Positions 46,959 through 57,996 of a stretch of 64,000 nt of DNA are shown here, in pieces. The translations under genes were made by a program, and so were the position numbers. The notes beneath the pieces were generated by a model. That model saw only the letters and a program-made list of their open reading frames with translations, was not told where the DNA came from and did no database searches. The stretch spans positions 124,001 through 188,000 of the forward strand of contig JALNQF010000055.1 of assembly GCA_028456385.1 (NCBI GenBank), read 5' to 3'. Position 1 is the stretch's first letter; each line of letters starts with the position of its first letter. This DNA comes from Ophiosphaerella korrae (lineage: Eukaryota > Ascomycota > Dothideomycetes > Pleosporales > Phaeosphaeriaceae).

Positions 46959-47585
46959 ATGGTGTCTTTCAAGCAACTCTTCTTTGCAACCTCTCTTCTC
47001 CTTGGTGGGGTTGCTGCAGCTCCTGCCTCTGCTGGTACGCTGGCCGTCGCTTCCGCTGAAGTTCGTGCCGTCAATGACTTCACGATTGAGTCGAACGTCC
47101 TTGATACCCGGGCAAAGAAATGTAAACCCACCAAGCGCGACACGCTCGAGCGCCGTGTTTTGTACGCAGGTACCAAACCAAACGACATCCAAGAAAACGA
47201 GTTTGTGGACGCCATGCAGATAAAGAATAATGCAGGTACAGCTGTTGTTACCGATTTGAGCGGCTGCACTGCTGTCTTCTTCTATATGGGCAATACACTC
47301 CGCCGCACTGTCCACATCCTATGCGGCAATGAAGAAACGGACGCGAAGACTGCAGCAGCAGCAGCGGCTGGCTCTGATAGTGCTACTATCGGAGCCATGG
47401 ACACTGCCCATGCTGATACAGCGAGGAAGGGAGTGCTTGCTGGTAAATCAACTCTCAAAATCAACCCTTACCACATCTACGACATGAAAAAGGTTACAGA
47501 GACGACTGCGGTAACCCTTAAGGGTACCAGCAGTGGCACAACTCTTACTGAGGGAACTGGCGTTAGAATCTGCAAGCAATCTTAG
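46959..47585 (+). CDS. Small secreted protein, candidate effector
   Basis: 208 aa, no intron. N-terminal MVSFKQLFFATSLLLGGVAAAPAS is a clear signal peptide with an AxA-type cleavage site. Basic stretches around residues 53-66 (RAKKCKPTKR and the dibasic ERR) look like Kex2-type processing sites and would separate a short propeptide from a mature domain of about 140 residues. Cysteines are few: one in KKCK, one each in SGCTAVFF, HILCGNE and RICKQS. Mature text SGCTAVFFYMGNTLRRTVHILCGNEETD suggests a folded beta-rich domain, but I do not recognise the family. An Ala-rich run follows. An effector or antimicrobial role is inference only. Confidence 0.75.
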   Translation: MVSFKQLFFATSLLLGGVAAAPASAGTLAVASAEVRAVNDFTIESNVLDTRAKKCKPTKRDTLERRVLYAGTKPNDIQENEFVDAMQIKNNAGTAVVTDLSGCTAVFFYMGNTLRRTVHILCGNEETDAKTAAAAAAGSDSATIGAMDTAHADTARKGVLAGKSTLKINPYHIYDMKKVTETTAVTLKGTSSGTTLTEGTGVRICKQS

Positions 47586-48204
47586 GGGGTAGCAATTAGA
47601 CACATGGCTATTTTGGGAGCTTTAGGCGAGAATGTACTAGAGATTTTAGTAGCTAGTAGAGAAGAGTAGTAAACGTCTGTTAGAATAAGGAGTAGAAAGG
47701 GGGGTTGACCAGTATGCGGAAGGGATAGACTATACTAGCGGTTACTAGGTTGAGCTAGATTAATTCAACACAATTCTACCTATAGAATCTCTCTACCGCT
47801 TACTCTACAAAATACCTAGATAAACTAAAACTATCTTAGTAGGTTTTCGAAGGGTATTAGGATATGCATAGTATATAGCTAATATTATTAATCATATCTC
47901 TCTTATTACAAGGGGTTTTTGTAGTAGGAATCAGAAGTACGAGCAATTGATGTATTATGAGACGAACCCTTGAGGAGTAAGCTCCTACAGGGAGAGGATT
48001 GTCTATATGTAGGCACATGATCTGGCGCCTTGGAGCTCCGAGGCTGGGCCAGGGGGCCTTCGAGGGGTCTCCCTCTGGGGTCGTCAGATATACTCGTGAT
48101 ACTCATATAGTTAACTAACTAGTCATTTTTGGTTTCTAAAATAAATCCGTAATCGATCTCTATTCTTCTTACTTAAAACCCGAGTGCTTTCTCCCGAAAC
48201 TACC
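47586..48204. other. Intergenic, AT-rich then GC-rich
   Basis: TA-rich DNA to about 47900, then a GC-rich patch near 48020-48085. No gene recognised. Confidence 0.4.
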
Positions 48205-49226
48205 AATGTACTGTTGTATTAATCTTTTCAGACTCCGCGAAAATTCTCCTAGGCTGTAACTTGATTTGCTCACATGGAGCTGGCCAGTTCACACCAAGCA
48301 GCTCGCCATATCATTTCACTACCCTAGCATTGACGATAACAGTATCCATATTGTTGTGCGGAGTGTGAAACGCTACAGTACCAATAGGGTCGTAAACAGG
48401 GATTGAGTTGATATCATTGCATCGGAAAAAAAAATAAGTCTGCCTTCTTCCCTAGAGTTATGGAGCCAATCAAGTGCTGTAATCTTATTACCTCCGCGCT
48501 ACCGACGGTAGCCATGCGGAGCAATTCGTCTGTTTTGCGCTTTATCGTCTTGGGCGCACCTTTCTCGTTGTCTGCTGCATACTAAGACTGTAATTCTAAG
48601 CAATCAAATGATTCTCCTTGTTGGAGGTGATATAGATACCCAAGCAGACATTACAGCCTTTGCCAATGGCCTTGAAAACAATAGGGTATCCCATTCCCAT
48701 CTAGAACTCCGTGTCAAGGGTTGCAACAATGCCCACCCTAGTCTCCTTGACGGCAGTGAGTTCGTTATCAGTGAAGCTTGCACCATCACTCGGGACTACG
48801 TCGAGTCCTAGTAAATTGTTGTCTGGAAGTTGTTGTACAATTTGCCTGTGACGAGTGTCATAATGGCCCATAGCAACTTTGGAAAATGATAACCCTAGCA
48901 TCCAACCCACGCAACTTTTCTAACTCCTCTTTGATGATTTACAATATACGTGACTCTGGCTCGTTTGGTGCGATTCCGAATGCGGCCAACGAAGTTTCAG
49001 GATTGTTATCAGCGAAGTGCTGCTTCCTCACTTGTTCAGCATCCTGTTCGCGTAATTTTTGATTGAAAGTCTCCGGAGCATCACTGGTCTTGTGTACAAG
49101 CATCGGAGGGTTTGGACAGAAGTCATAGCAGAAAGTTCCTCGGATTCCTGAATTTTTGATGCCTTTGACAGCAGCATCTGTAAATGTAGGAGAGTTGTTG
49201 GTTTCCTCTAGCGGCTTCCATGCCAT
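48205..49226 (-). pseudogene. Amidohydrolase pseudogene (AtzA/TrzN/8-oxoguanine deaminase-like)
   Basis: Minus-strand fragments appear in family order but in different frames: SPTFTDAAVKGIKNSGIRGTF (49226-48950), FTDNELTAVKETRVGIVATL, MGMGYPIVFKAIGKGCNVCLGI, and the C-terminal IGSITPGKKADLFFFRCNDIN with MDTVIVNARVVK. Relatives are metal-dependent deaminases or chlorohydrolases about 450 aa long. The N-terminal metal HxH part is absent. A TAG precedes MGMGYP where the family has Gln, so CAG to TAG fits RIP. At least three frame changes. Not functional. Confidence 0.7.
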
Positions 49227-50250
49227 GTCTCACCACGTGAGTCATGTTTGACACAAGCCGGCTTGCTGTCTAGGACAAACTGCAAGCTATGTCTTATTCT
49301 CTGTCTTTCACTCTCTTTTGCAGCCTATAAGTATTAGGCCTGCAACCTCTGTAGATAGATCATCTGAATTCATATCATATTTCCTAGGTTTCAACAAGAC
49401 TTAATAATAATATGGCAATGACCTATAACAAAGTGGTCACTTAGTTGCTTAGCAGGCTGAGCCCAGCGGCGAACTGAGCGATGTACACATCTTTGGCCGT
49501 GAACAAGCTTCTAAATTTAAGGACCAGTCAGCCGCAACAGAACGACGGAGTGGCTATCACGTGTGACGGCCGTCAACAAAGCCAGGTGTGATGGTGCAAT
49601 TACTTTCGACACTCTAGGGAACGGAGAGCCCATGACGAACGGGAGCGATGAGATCGTCTTTAATCAGGATATTGCAGTTGGACGGATTTCCGACCGCTGG
49701 ATCGAAAGATAGAAAAGTGGCAAGTTGTATTAGAATATACTTAGAGGTTGTCATTTCAAAAACGTGATAGTGCTGTGGAGAGGAAGACGGAGAGCTGGGG
49801 AAAATAGCGACGACGGATACCTACGTCAGCAACGCAGTTTATTAACTCAAACAAGTAGGGCCTTATGCAGAGTTTCCAAGAAACTGCCAAGGCCGAGGTT
49901 GCACTTAGTAGAAGGTACGACCAGGAGTGTACGAAGCCGTTTGCAAGATATTGCGTTCGGGCCGATGCTTCTGACAATTCAAATCTGGTTGCCAAGCCCG
50001 AACACCGAACTACCACACCTGGTTACTGGCCTCCGAATAGTGTGCAACTATGCTCGCGTTGCAGGGTGGGGTACAAACCTTATTCAGCCGCATAATTTCA
50101 TCCGAGAGATAACGATCCCATTTCCTTATCTAAATTACCTTGATCGCAGTAACGATAATCACGTGTCCGCGGAATGCTACAATACTATATCAAAACCATG
50201 AGCTCGAACAAGTCGCACAAATCACCACTTCATAGTAGAAGAATTACTAT
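49227..50250. other. Spacer before the regulator gene
   Basis: No gene supported. The 145-codon plus and 86-codon minus frames at 49756-50201 overlap each other and show no domain. Confidence 0.4.
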
Positions 50251-52703
50251 TCAATACAGGTCCAATGTAAAAGCATGTTCAGGAACAAGAAAATTCTGCC
50301 CAAACACATCTGCCCAAGCCTCTGGAGCCTGATTCCACCATGTAGCATTGTCGTGCATCTGTGAGAATCCACTGAATGAGCCAACATTATCGATAGATTC
50401 GGTCGTTGACGTGTTATTTTCGACGGACCAAGTCTCAGTCATATTGGGAGAATCATTGGACTGGTTGCGCTTCGGTAGGGGCAAGACTTTCAGACTATTT
50501 GCAGGTTTTGGAGTATCAAGGAGGGTGTCAGATACAATAACGCTAGAATATGGCTGCGAAGGCGGTGGAGTCAACTTTAGGCGGCCCTCGTCTGCGACGT
50601 ATGTGGAAATATACGTAGGCAAATTCACTGCTGATAAGGCATCTTGTCTAATGATTTCGTCCGTAAGTCCTTCTGGATTCCGTTTGTTTTGATCGCAGCG
50701 TTCTTGCGGGGGGCAAATGAGCGTCGCTGCTTGCAAAAACTGTCGTTCCATATGAGTATGCTAAAACTGGTCAGAGGAGCAGTGAGAACATAAAGTGACC
50801 AAGGATGGCTTACGAGAGATTGCAAGTTCTTCCAGTAGTGGGTGAGCTCGCCAGTAAGGCGAATAAGAATCTTGCAGCGCTCCAGACGCTGATAAGTCAG
50901 AACCCCGAGAGCGAGGTAACATCGTAATTGGATAGCTGCGCAAATGTATGCACCATATCCAACTATAGGCCATAGTTTAGATATGACTCCTTTTTGCTTG
51001 AGGAAATTCTCTGTCATATCCATCATGATAGATGAATGTTCCCATGCCTGTTCAGCAGCAAGACGTCGAATCCTCCGCGGCAAATTCGGTATCTGTGTAT
51101 TACAGGAAAGCACAGGTACTAACGCCGAGTACAAGTAGCAGTGGCAAATGTGATATAAATAATTTAACGAGAATATGCGACTTGAGTCTATTAAATTGTT
51201 ATTAGCATCTGCGCTGCTCCTGCTGTATCGTATCGAGGCGTCCATGCACTCGTGTAGGGTTTCAAGCCTTTCATCAAGGGAATGAATCATCGAAATCGAA
51301 TCGTATGTCGTGCGGCGGTTTCCCTGCATAGAATATGTGAAGTGCTGCACTTCCCACCTACCCATAATGAGTTTCAGCTTTGAACAACATAAGTATACAC
51401 GTACCAAATCCCCTGGATCATGATTAAGGAAGAGGTGAAGCCTAGTCTTATGTTTTTGCTAATTGTAGCATCTTCCTGGATGGTACCGGCCTCAGTAAGG
51501 AAGCGCTCAAAACCAGGTGCGGAACCCAGAGGGCTGTCATCAGGCAAGGGACAGCCAGCCACTTCAGCCCAACAGTCTGATGGAAAACGCGCATTGACTT
51601 GACTAGCGCACTTTGTAAGCCAACAAGCCCAAAAACATCTCACCCTGAGTTGTGACTCTACGAGACAGCGGTCCATCCCACCAGAGGTCGGTCGATTGAA
51701 CTGCAATATTCGGCAGGTGCGATAAGCAATCGCTGGAGAGCGAGATAAGAAGCTTAGATCAGTAAGGTGTCAATAGGATGGCCTGACGGTAGAGAATTTA
51801 CCTGCATGCATGTTCGTCCTGCAGGTTTCCGACTTCGCTAGCCAAACCATGGCCAGAATCTGACAAGCTTGAACGTGCTCCAGGCATGGCTTATCTGCAT
51901 TCATCAGGGCAGCCTTGCTTGCATGCTCGGCCCATCGCTCTCCAACTGCACACCAGTCTACGCTAGAGATATCCGCAATGCCAATCTCACCCTGCAAATT
52001 GCCCCCAGGCACATGCTTTAGAAACCTAACAGTATATCAGCGATGCATAGGAGCCCAACATTGTACCGTACTTACAGTGAGGCGAACGCAAAGACTGCAA
52101 GGGAGACACAATTGGGGAGTCTATGTGCTAAGTAGTCTTCAACAAAATTCTGTTTTCGGAACAGGAGATCAGCTTGATAATGTCTCTCAAAGTATATTTC
52201 GATAAGAAATAAGGCAACTTCGTCGGCAAGTTGCACCCCTTTCAAGTCATCTGGAATTGACTTTTCACTCCCAAGTTGTAAGTTGGAAGGACGAGCAATC
52301 GGGTCTGGTGGCAAAGGACACCGCGAGATTCCAGTGCCCACACTATGATGCGTGCAAGACACTGAACTGTCCAAAGTACTTGTATGAGAAGAATTGATGT
52401 TCGAGGTTTCTTGAACATGCAGAATAGGCTCTGAAGACGCTTCTATGTCAACTCCTGTTGGGCCAGCTCGCTCCCGAGCGCGTTTCATGGCAAGTCTCTT
52501 TCGATCCGGCGGGGCAGGATAAGAGCATGATTTGTTTGCACGCTTGCAACGACGGCATTCCGGCTGCTCACGGGTACACCTTAGCTTATCGGATATTAGC
52601 GATAATGAGATGGACTTTGCATGTAGAGTTAGGCCAGGGTGAACTCAACCTTTTGCTTGCGACATCTCCAGCATGCAACTACTAGAGTGGTTTGATCCAT
52701 CAT
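50251..52703 (-). CDS. Zn2Cys6 fungal transcription factor, likely regulator of the adjacent cluster
   Basis: Six exons, all in phase: 52703-52650, 52584-52076, 52025-51802, 51732-51405, 51357-50814, 50760-50251; 722 aa. Exon 1 (MMDQTTLVVACWRC) and exon 2 together complete the zinc cluster C-x2-C-x6-C-x6-C-x2-C-x6-C (ACWRC...LRCTREQPECRRCKRANKSC), followed by basic PPDRKRLAMKRARER. The middle region (exons 2-5) has the usual fungal_trans helices, e.g. FLIEIYFERHYQADLLF and RCFWACWLTK. The C-terminal tail is acidic, Asn/Ser-rich and may activate. A second ATG at 52700 could also be used. It is divergent from the MFS gene across 354 bp containing a CGG-N-CCG palindrome, which suggests autoregulation and control of the cluster. 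Confidence 0.88.
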
Positions 52704-53057
52704 GTTCGGTCGGGAGTTCGATTTCGGGCGGGAGTTGAAAGGGCACAGTGAGGTCAAAATGAGGGGAAGCGTTCGGTCCGAACACAGCACATCGGTGTGT
52801 TTGTGCCATCGCCCCGAATCACCTTTAGCCCCTGACTAATACTAATTGACGCAGGGAAAAACGCCAAGTTATCCGGGCCCCCAGAATTCCGTGCACATCA
52901 GCGGAGGTTTAAAGTCTCAATACATTATTCAAATCTCGCAAGCTCTAACGGGCTTTGGTTTGCAGTTCATCGTGCAAGCTTCTCGAGCCTCAAATCTTCA
53001 TTAATTACTTGTTTATGTCACACTTCATACAAAAGATACAATACATCATTTGCTGAG
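52704..53057. promoter_or_regulatory. Divergent promoter of regulator and MFS transporter
   Basis: 354 bp between the two start codons. It contains the palindrome listed separately, an extra GTTCGG half-site at 52704-52709 abutting the regulator ATG, and a CGGGCGGGAG patch near 52725. Confidence 0.65.
52771..52783. promoter_or_regulatory. Palindrome GTTCGG-T-CCGAAC, candidate zinc-cluster operator (copy 1)
   Basis: Perfect 6-bp arms around one base. It contains inverted CGG triplets (CGG-N1-CCG), the format bound by Zn2Cys6 dimers. It lies 68 bp upstream of the regulator ATG and 275 bp upstream of the MFS ATG. The same arms recur at 57153-57165. Confidence 0.65.
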
Positions 53058-54803
53058 ATGGAGAAAAATGGCACAGTGCAGCATGAAGCCACCCTGAAAG
53101 GTCATACACAGAGCGGCGTTTTATTGTATGGCGAAGATGGGAAGACTCGAAATTTCCCTGTTCCTTCTTCGGATCCAAACGATCCACTGAATTTCTCCAT
53201 CTGGAGACAGCGCCTAGTACTCACGGTCGTCTGCGTATATGCCGCCACCGGCTTCGGAATTGTTCAAACTACTCCCTTGTTCTTCGGTAATCTCATCCGT
53301 GAGTATAAACAACAAACACGTGGCGTAAGTGCGCATATCCCTTCAATGGCTGCATTCGCCTTTTCAGGTGCTAAAGTCCAAAATAGGCCTTTGACACTGC
53401 GAAAATTATCGATCTTGCCAGCTATCCTTCCCTCTGCATGGGACTAGGAAATTTTCTATTCGTCCCTCTGTCTATGGCAATGGGCAGACGCGGTGTTTTG
53501 CTCTTGAGCAATACCATCCTGCTTGCATCAGTAATCTGGGCCGCGAGATCGAATTCATTCGAATCTCACCTTGGAGCCAGATGCCTTCAGGGTCTGACTG
53601 CAGGTGTTTCTGACTGCTTGGTGCGTGTTTTTCACATCATTTCGAATCAATCCTTGCTTTGAGTACATCGCTGACCCAATACTTCAACAGCTACCCATCA
53701 TCGTGTTGGATATATCGTTCCTACATGTTCGTAGCGCACGTCTGGTGATCTATTGGACTTTAACTGCAGTTGGCTCTTCCTTATTACTGGTGCCTTTACC
53801 TTTCATGGCCAATAGCGCTGGTGGGAATTGGCGCATCGCGTACTGGTTCTGGACAGCAATTATGGCCCTGTCTCTAATCCTCGTCTTCTTCTTCTTTCCG
53901 GAGACGTTATTCCATCGTCGAGCCGAAGCCATTGGTAACGATTTCCATGCTACAGATTCATATGGAACGCACCGAGTGTTTGCAACAGTGCATGAAGCCC
54001 ACTCAGCCGGATTCGACATCTCCATTGCAAACGACGACAGCCAAATGCTACCATCTAAAAATTCTTACCGTCGCCAGCTTTTGCCCTTCAAGATTCAGTC
54101 CAAACCAACCACTAGCTTCATATGCGCCTATAAGGACATGATCCTCTGCTTACTTGTCCCGGGTACATTTTGGGCACTTGCATTTAACAGTCTGGTATTC
54201 GGCGGAATAGTAGTCTTGAGTCTCACTTATTCTCAACGGCTTGAGATGAAACCATGGCACTTCCCTCCATCCACTGTGGGTACTGTACAAATAGGGTCCG
54301 CATTAGGCGCATTGTGTGCTCTTCTCATGGGCTACATAGCTGAACCCACCAGCCGCTACTTGACGAGGCGAAATAAAGGTGTGCGGGAGCCAGAGCACGT
54401 CCTTCCGAATTTTATCCTACCCACAATCTTAGCATTCGCTGGTTTACTCCTTTACGGCATTGTTGGGAATCATCCAGGAGAATACAGTTGGGTTGGAATT
54501 CACGCTGGGTTTTTCTTGTTTTACTGGGGGTTTTGTGGCATATCTGCTGTGACTATAGTCTGGCTGGGAGAGCTATTGCCCCATGTGTCCGGCCCTGCTA
54601 TCGCCCTTGTTCTCGGAGGCCGTAACATGGTATCATTTAGATACAGCAACTCTTTCAATCAATGGTTGGCTGGGATGGGTTTTCGTAATACCTATGTCCT
54701 GTTTGGAGGAATTACATGTGCGCTTGGATTTCTTGCTATACCACTCTATCTCATGAACGGTCGGATTCGGAGGGCGATGCAGCCACTACGCTGGCTTTCC
54801 TAA
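53058..54803 (+). CDS. Major facilitator superfamily transporter
   Basis: Plasma-membrane transporter of the DHA/anion-type fungal MFS. Exons 53058-53324, 53387-53620 and 53691-54803, all phase 0, give 537 aa. N-terminal DPNDPLNFSIWRQ is the usual lead into TM1, GRRGVLLLS is the TM2-TM3 loop signature, and AGGNWRIAYWFWTAIMA and PETLFHRRAE mark the TM5-TM6 border. A hydrophilic central loop (about 54000-54110) separates two six-TM halves. The first acceptor is chosen at CAAAATAG (53386) because it restores the frame into AFDTAKIIDLASYP. The substrate is unknown; context suggests import of an aromatic or keto acid, or export of a product. Confidence 0.86.
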
Positions 54804-55331
54804 ATTGACATAAGCCTCGACACAAAATTCGCCCACTTTGAAGAATTATAGCGAACAGATTGAAGCTATTAGTATCAATTTTATATTTCATCTTAAATTC
54901 ATCTTATATAAGGCAGGTGTAATGTGATCATATTGTTTTGCGGTTAGAAAAACTGATACAGGACACATTTTACCCGTTCCTTTAGTCCTTTCAGTCACTT
55001 GTCCTCCTTTCGTTCTATAGTTGCCTATATTGTTAGTGTTAATATATTTCGCTCCTGTAATATCTCATCTAGTACATAATCATCCTCTCTTTGCATACAT
55101 CTCCCAACCTCTTATTGTATACATTCTCGTTACGTGAATGTAGGGGGTTTTAACCGAGTTGGAAGGGGAATTTATCTACTAATCAGAGGTCGCAGTTCTA
55201 TTTTCCTTCGGCCATCATCTTAAACGAATCAAATTCTCCATGCAAGAGTTATAAACTACTATCTTTACTTGGTAGAACCAACCCTAGTAAGTAATAGTAC
55301 ACAAATATTCTGTATATTTTTATAAAGATTC
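54804..55331. other. Convergent intergenic region
   Basis: AT-rich 3' space between the MFS gene and the fumarylacetoacetase-like gene. No gene seen. Confidence 0.5.
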
Positions 55332-56884
55332 TCAAGAGTAGGGTCCTAAAAGCTGACTTTTTAGCTTCCCAAATTTTTCTTTATCCTCTCCTGACCTTAA
55401 GGTCATTACTACCTCATCTCCATCTTCAAGCCAGATCAGCAGATTATCTTTGGAGTCTCCAACTGACTTTCTCCCTCCTTCTGTTAACTCGAAGAGACAT
55501 CCCAGGCTACCTTGCAAAGGAGATATACCCTAAAGTTGGTTAGCTAAAGAGCCAATTTGAGGCGAGGAACAGTATGACACACTGGAGATGATATTGTGCC
55601 AGTTCCAATCAGATCACCAGTGCATAGTCCGCAGCCAGAAGATGCAATATGCGCAAGCATCTGACCAAGCGACCAGCGAAGGTCACGAAGATTGGATGAT
55701 GTTAATACCACTTGTCTGGTCGTGTTCAAGGTCGTCCCTGTTCGAAGTTAAAAAATTTGATCCATTAAAATCCTCCTGAGAGTCATACTGTAAACTGAAA
55801 CTTCCAAATCGAGATTCCACGTAGCCTTGCTATCAGTATGACGCAGATGAATAGCTTTAGTGCAGCCTCCTTCGGATAAATCAGCGGCTGTGGATGCACA
55901 CCTTGCACCTTGCAAGGCATCGGGAGTGATGGCCCATGGAGAAATACTGCTTGCGAATCCTTTTCCATTCATTGGTCCAAGGGGTACCATTTCTGCGAAC
56001 TGAATATCTCTTGCAGACCAGTCATTAAGGATTACAAAGCCAAAAATGTGGTCATCCGCCTGATCGGCTGTAATAGTTTTACCCTTCGGCACAGGCTCAG
56101 ATACAAATACCGCCAGGTCAGCCTCGTAATCCATCTTTCGGCTAGGGTTATACGAGTATTCCCCGGTTTCTGGACTCCGAATGATTCCGCGAGGACGATG
56201 AATGGGCTCGTTATCAATGGTGACTGACGATGCTCGACCGTTGTAGCCTAGCGGCATGGCATAATGACTTGGAGGTATCATTGCACCAGCTAGCCGGGAG
56301 CACTACAGTTAAATTAAGGCATCATAATTGGCGAAGGATGATCAATGGGGCTACATGCATTCTCAACATGAACGTCTGCGCACATGAAATCCGTGAAGTT
56401 CCCGATTTTGAAGGGCAAATGCATCTTAGCCTTTTCCCTTGGAACAAAGATACTTTCGTCTGACGGGCCTTCCTCGAAAAGTGGAGAGTTGTCGTCCATT
56501 AGCCAACCAATCAAAGTTTGCCGCACATTTCTACGGATTGATGTGCTCAATCTCGCAAATTCGCTGAGATCTGGACTTGTGAATATCAGGCCTTGACGAT
56601 GCCTGGTTTCGAGGTCAGGGAAACATTGATCAAACTGAGCGGATCTTTCAAGGACAGATAGATCAATAATGAATTCCCCGATAGCGGCACCAACATGTTT
56701 CTCTAACTGTTCTATGCTTAGTAGACTTCCCTCTCCCAAGCTAGAAGATTTACACAAATTTGATTTTTGAAAAGTTCATTTGGCTTACCCGTGGTGGAAT
56801 GCTAAATACACCAAAGGGTATATTTTTTAGGGTGAAAGGACTTTCGTCGTGTATCCCAATCTGTGAACGCTTCATCGTCCTCAT
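55332..56884 (-). CDS. Fumarylacetoacetase-family hydrolase
   Basis: Cleaves carbon-carbon bonds of beta-diketo acids in aromatic catabolism (family knowledge). Five exons fit phase: 56884-56789, 56730-56355, 56289-55789, 55737-55583, 55529-55332; 441 aa, the normal FAH length. N-terminal SPFTLKNIPFGVFS is typical. DFMCADVH places the metal Asp and catalytic His with family spacing. MPLGYNGRASS, RPRGI, DYEADLAVFV (metal acids, Glu and Asp where FAH has Glu/Glu), NDWSARDIQ.AEMVPLGP and DLIGTGTIS follow, ending in LEDGDEV. The second acceptor (GGAGAG at 56731) is inferred from phase. It is divergent from the cupin gene. Close variants hydrolyse fumarylpyruvate or acylpyruvates, so the substrate is open. 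Confidence 0.85.
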
Positions 56885-57337
56885 TCCTATGGGAAGATAA
56901 AGAGAGGAACTGAAATTAATATATAGTTTTTTACAGAACAATAAGCTTCCTCGTATGCTCAAATTTCAGGGACCCAATGCACGTACGGTCAGACGAGCAG
57001 ACGAATGTTTCGATAAACTTTTTCTGGCTTTCGGGGTACCCAAATACAAGCAAATAAAGAGCTATCCGTTCACTTCCATCGAAATATACCTCGGCTAGAT
57101 TCTCTAGCAAAGGTGAAGCGCATCGATTACGATCCGATCATGGGGTCCGAAGGTTCGGGCCGAACATTCGCTCCGATGTGCCCAGAGCGAGATTATAGCA
57201 AATTATTCAAGTGCAATGACGGATGGTACCTAATCAGTGAGCGAATGGGTCAGCTGAGGTCTATTTGTATTCTGCCCAGGCCACCTTACGTTTATCTAAA
57301 AACCGGTCATCCACTTCTCCTATCACCTACAACCACA
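56885..57337. promoter_or_regulatory. Divergent promoter of hydrolase and cupin genes
   Basis: 453 bp between start codons, carrying the second copy of the palindrome and an adjoining TCCGAAGGTTCGG that forms an everted pair with it. Confidence 0.65.
57153..57165. promoter_or_regulatory. Palindrome GTTCGG-G-CCGAAC, candidate zinc-cluster operator (copy 2)
   Basis: Same arms as copy 1 with a different centre base. It lies 269 bp from the hydrolase ATG and 173 bp from the cupin ATG. Immediately upstream, GGTCCGAAG adds a further CCGAA half-site. Confidence 0.65.
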
Positions 57338-57916
57338 ATGACAGCTTCAGAGCATACAGAACTCAACGACCCGCTACCACGGCCGCATCGCTTCGTCACC
57401 ACGCATAATGACCGAGGCGAGGCCATATTCTCAGATACATTGCCCGAGACCCTTGAATTCTGGGCTGTCGGACCCAAAACCAATCCAGCGGGGTTTGGAT
57501 TCGCCTACACCACCTCCACTGTTCCAGTCCCCCTAACCGAAGACAAAGACCTTGCTGAGGTGGAGATTATGCACGAGAACCGCAAGTTAAGCGGCCTTGT
57601 AAGGCGCGGTGGCAGTATCTTACGATACGTAGACTACCCGCCCAAAGCTAGCTCACCAATGCACCGAACTGTTAGCTGCGACTTTGGAATCGTTATTTCT
57701 GGGGAGATGGAGTGCCTTTTAGATTCTGGGGAGTCACGGAGTCTAAGAATTGGAGACGTTGTTGTACAGAGAGGTACTATGCATCAGTGGGTTAATCACG
57801 GCGAGTCGTGGGCGAGGATGCTCTACGTTTTACTTGATGTTACAGCAGTAAAGTTCAACGGCGAAGACCTAACAGAGAACCTTGGCGGTATGCAGAATGT
57901 AGCAGAATCGACTTAA
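57338..57916 (+). CDS. Cupin-domain protein
   Basis: 192 aa, no intron; ATG at 57338 (MTASEHTELNDP). The frame extends upstream to a GTG but the upstream part covers the palindrome and is not cupin-like. The single conserved barrel spans about residues 105-175: GSILRYVDYPPKASSPMHRT, DFGIVISGEMECLLDSGE and RIGDVVVQRGTMHQWVNHG. One His in each cupin motif (MHRT, MHQW) and an intervening Glu are possible metal ligands. Small fungal cupins of this type occur in metabolite and catabolic clusters as decarboxylase-, isomerase- or dioxygenase-like enzymes. The precise reaction is not evident. Confidence 0.82.
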   Translation: MTASEHTELNDPLPRPHRFVTTHNDRGEAIFSDTLPETLEFWAVGPKTNPAGFGFAYTTSTVPVPLTEDKDLAEVEIMHENRKLSGLVRRGGSILRYVDYPPKASSPMHRTVSCDFGIVISGEMECLLDSGESRSLRIGDVVVQRGTMHQWVNHGESWARMLYVLLDVTAVKFNGEDLTENLGGMQNVAEST

Positions 57917-57996
57917 ATTAACACTAGGGTTAACGTGGTTCACAAGCGAGCGACGCGCGACCTACCAGCGCGTTGACATTCAAACAAAAACACGTT
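57917..57996. other. Short spacer, possible transposon terminal sequence
   Basis: GC-rich GCGAGCGACGCGCGACC patch directly before the transposase fragment. It may be its terminal region, but no matching inverted end was confirmed. Confidence 0.3.

Noticed and set aside
49756..50201. 145-codon plus-strand frame near the regulator gene
   Set aside because: No domain, overlaps an equally open minus frame, no start context or introns to support it.
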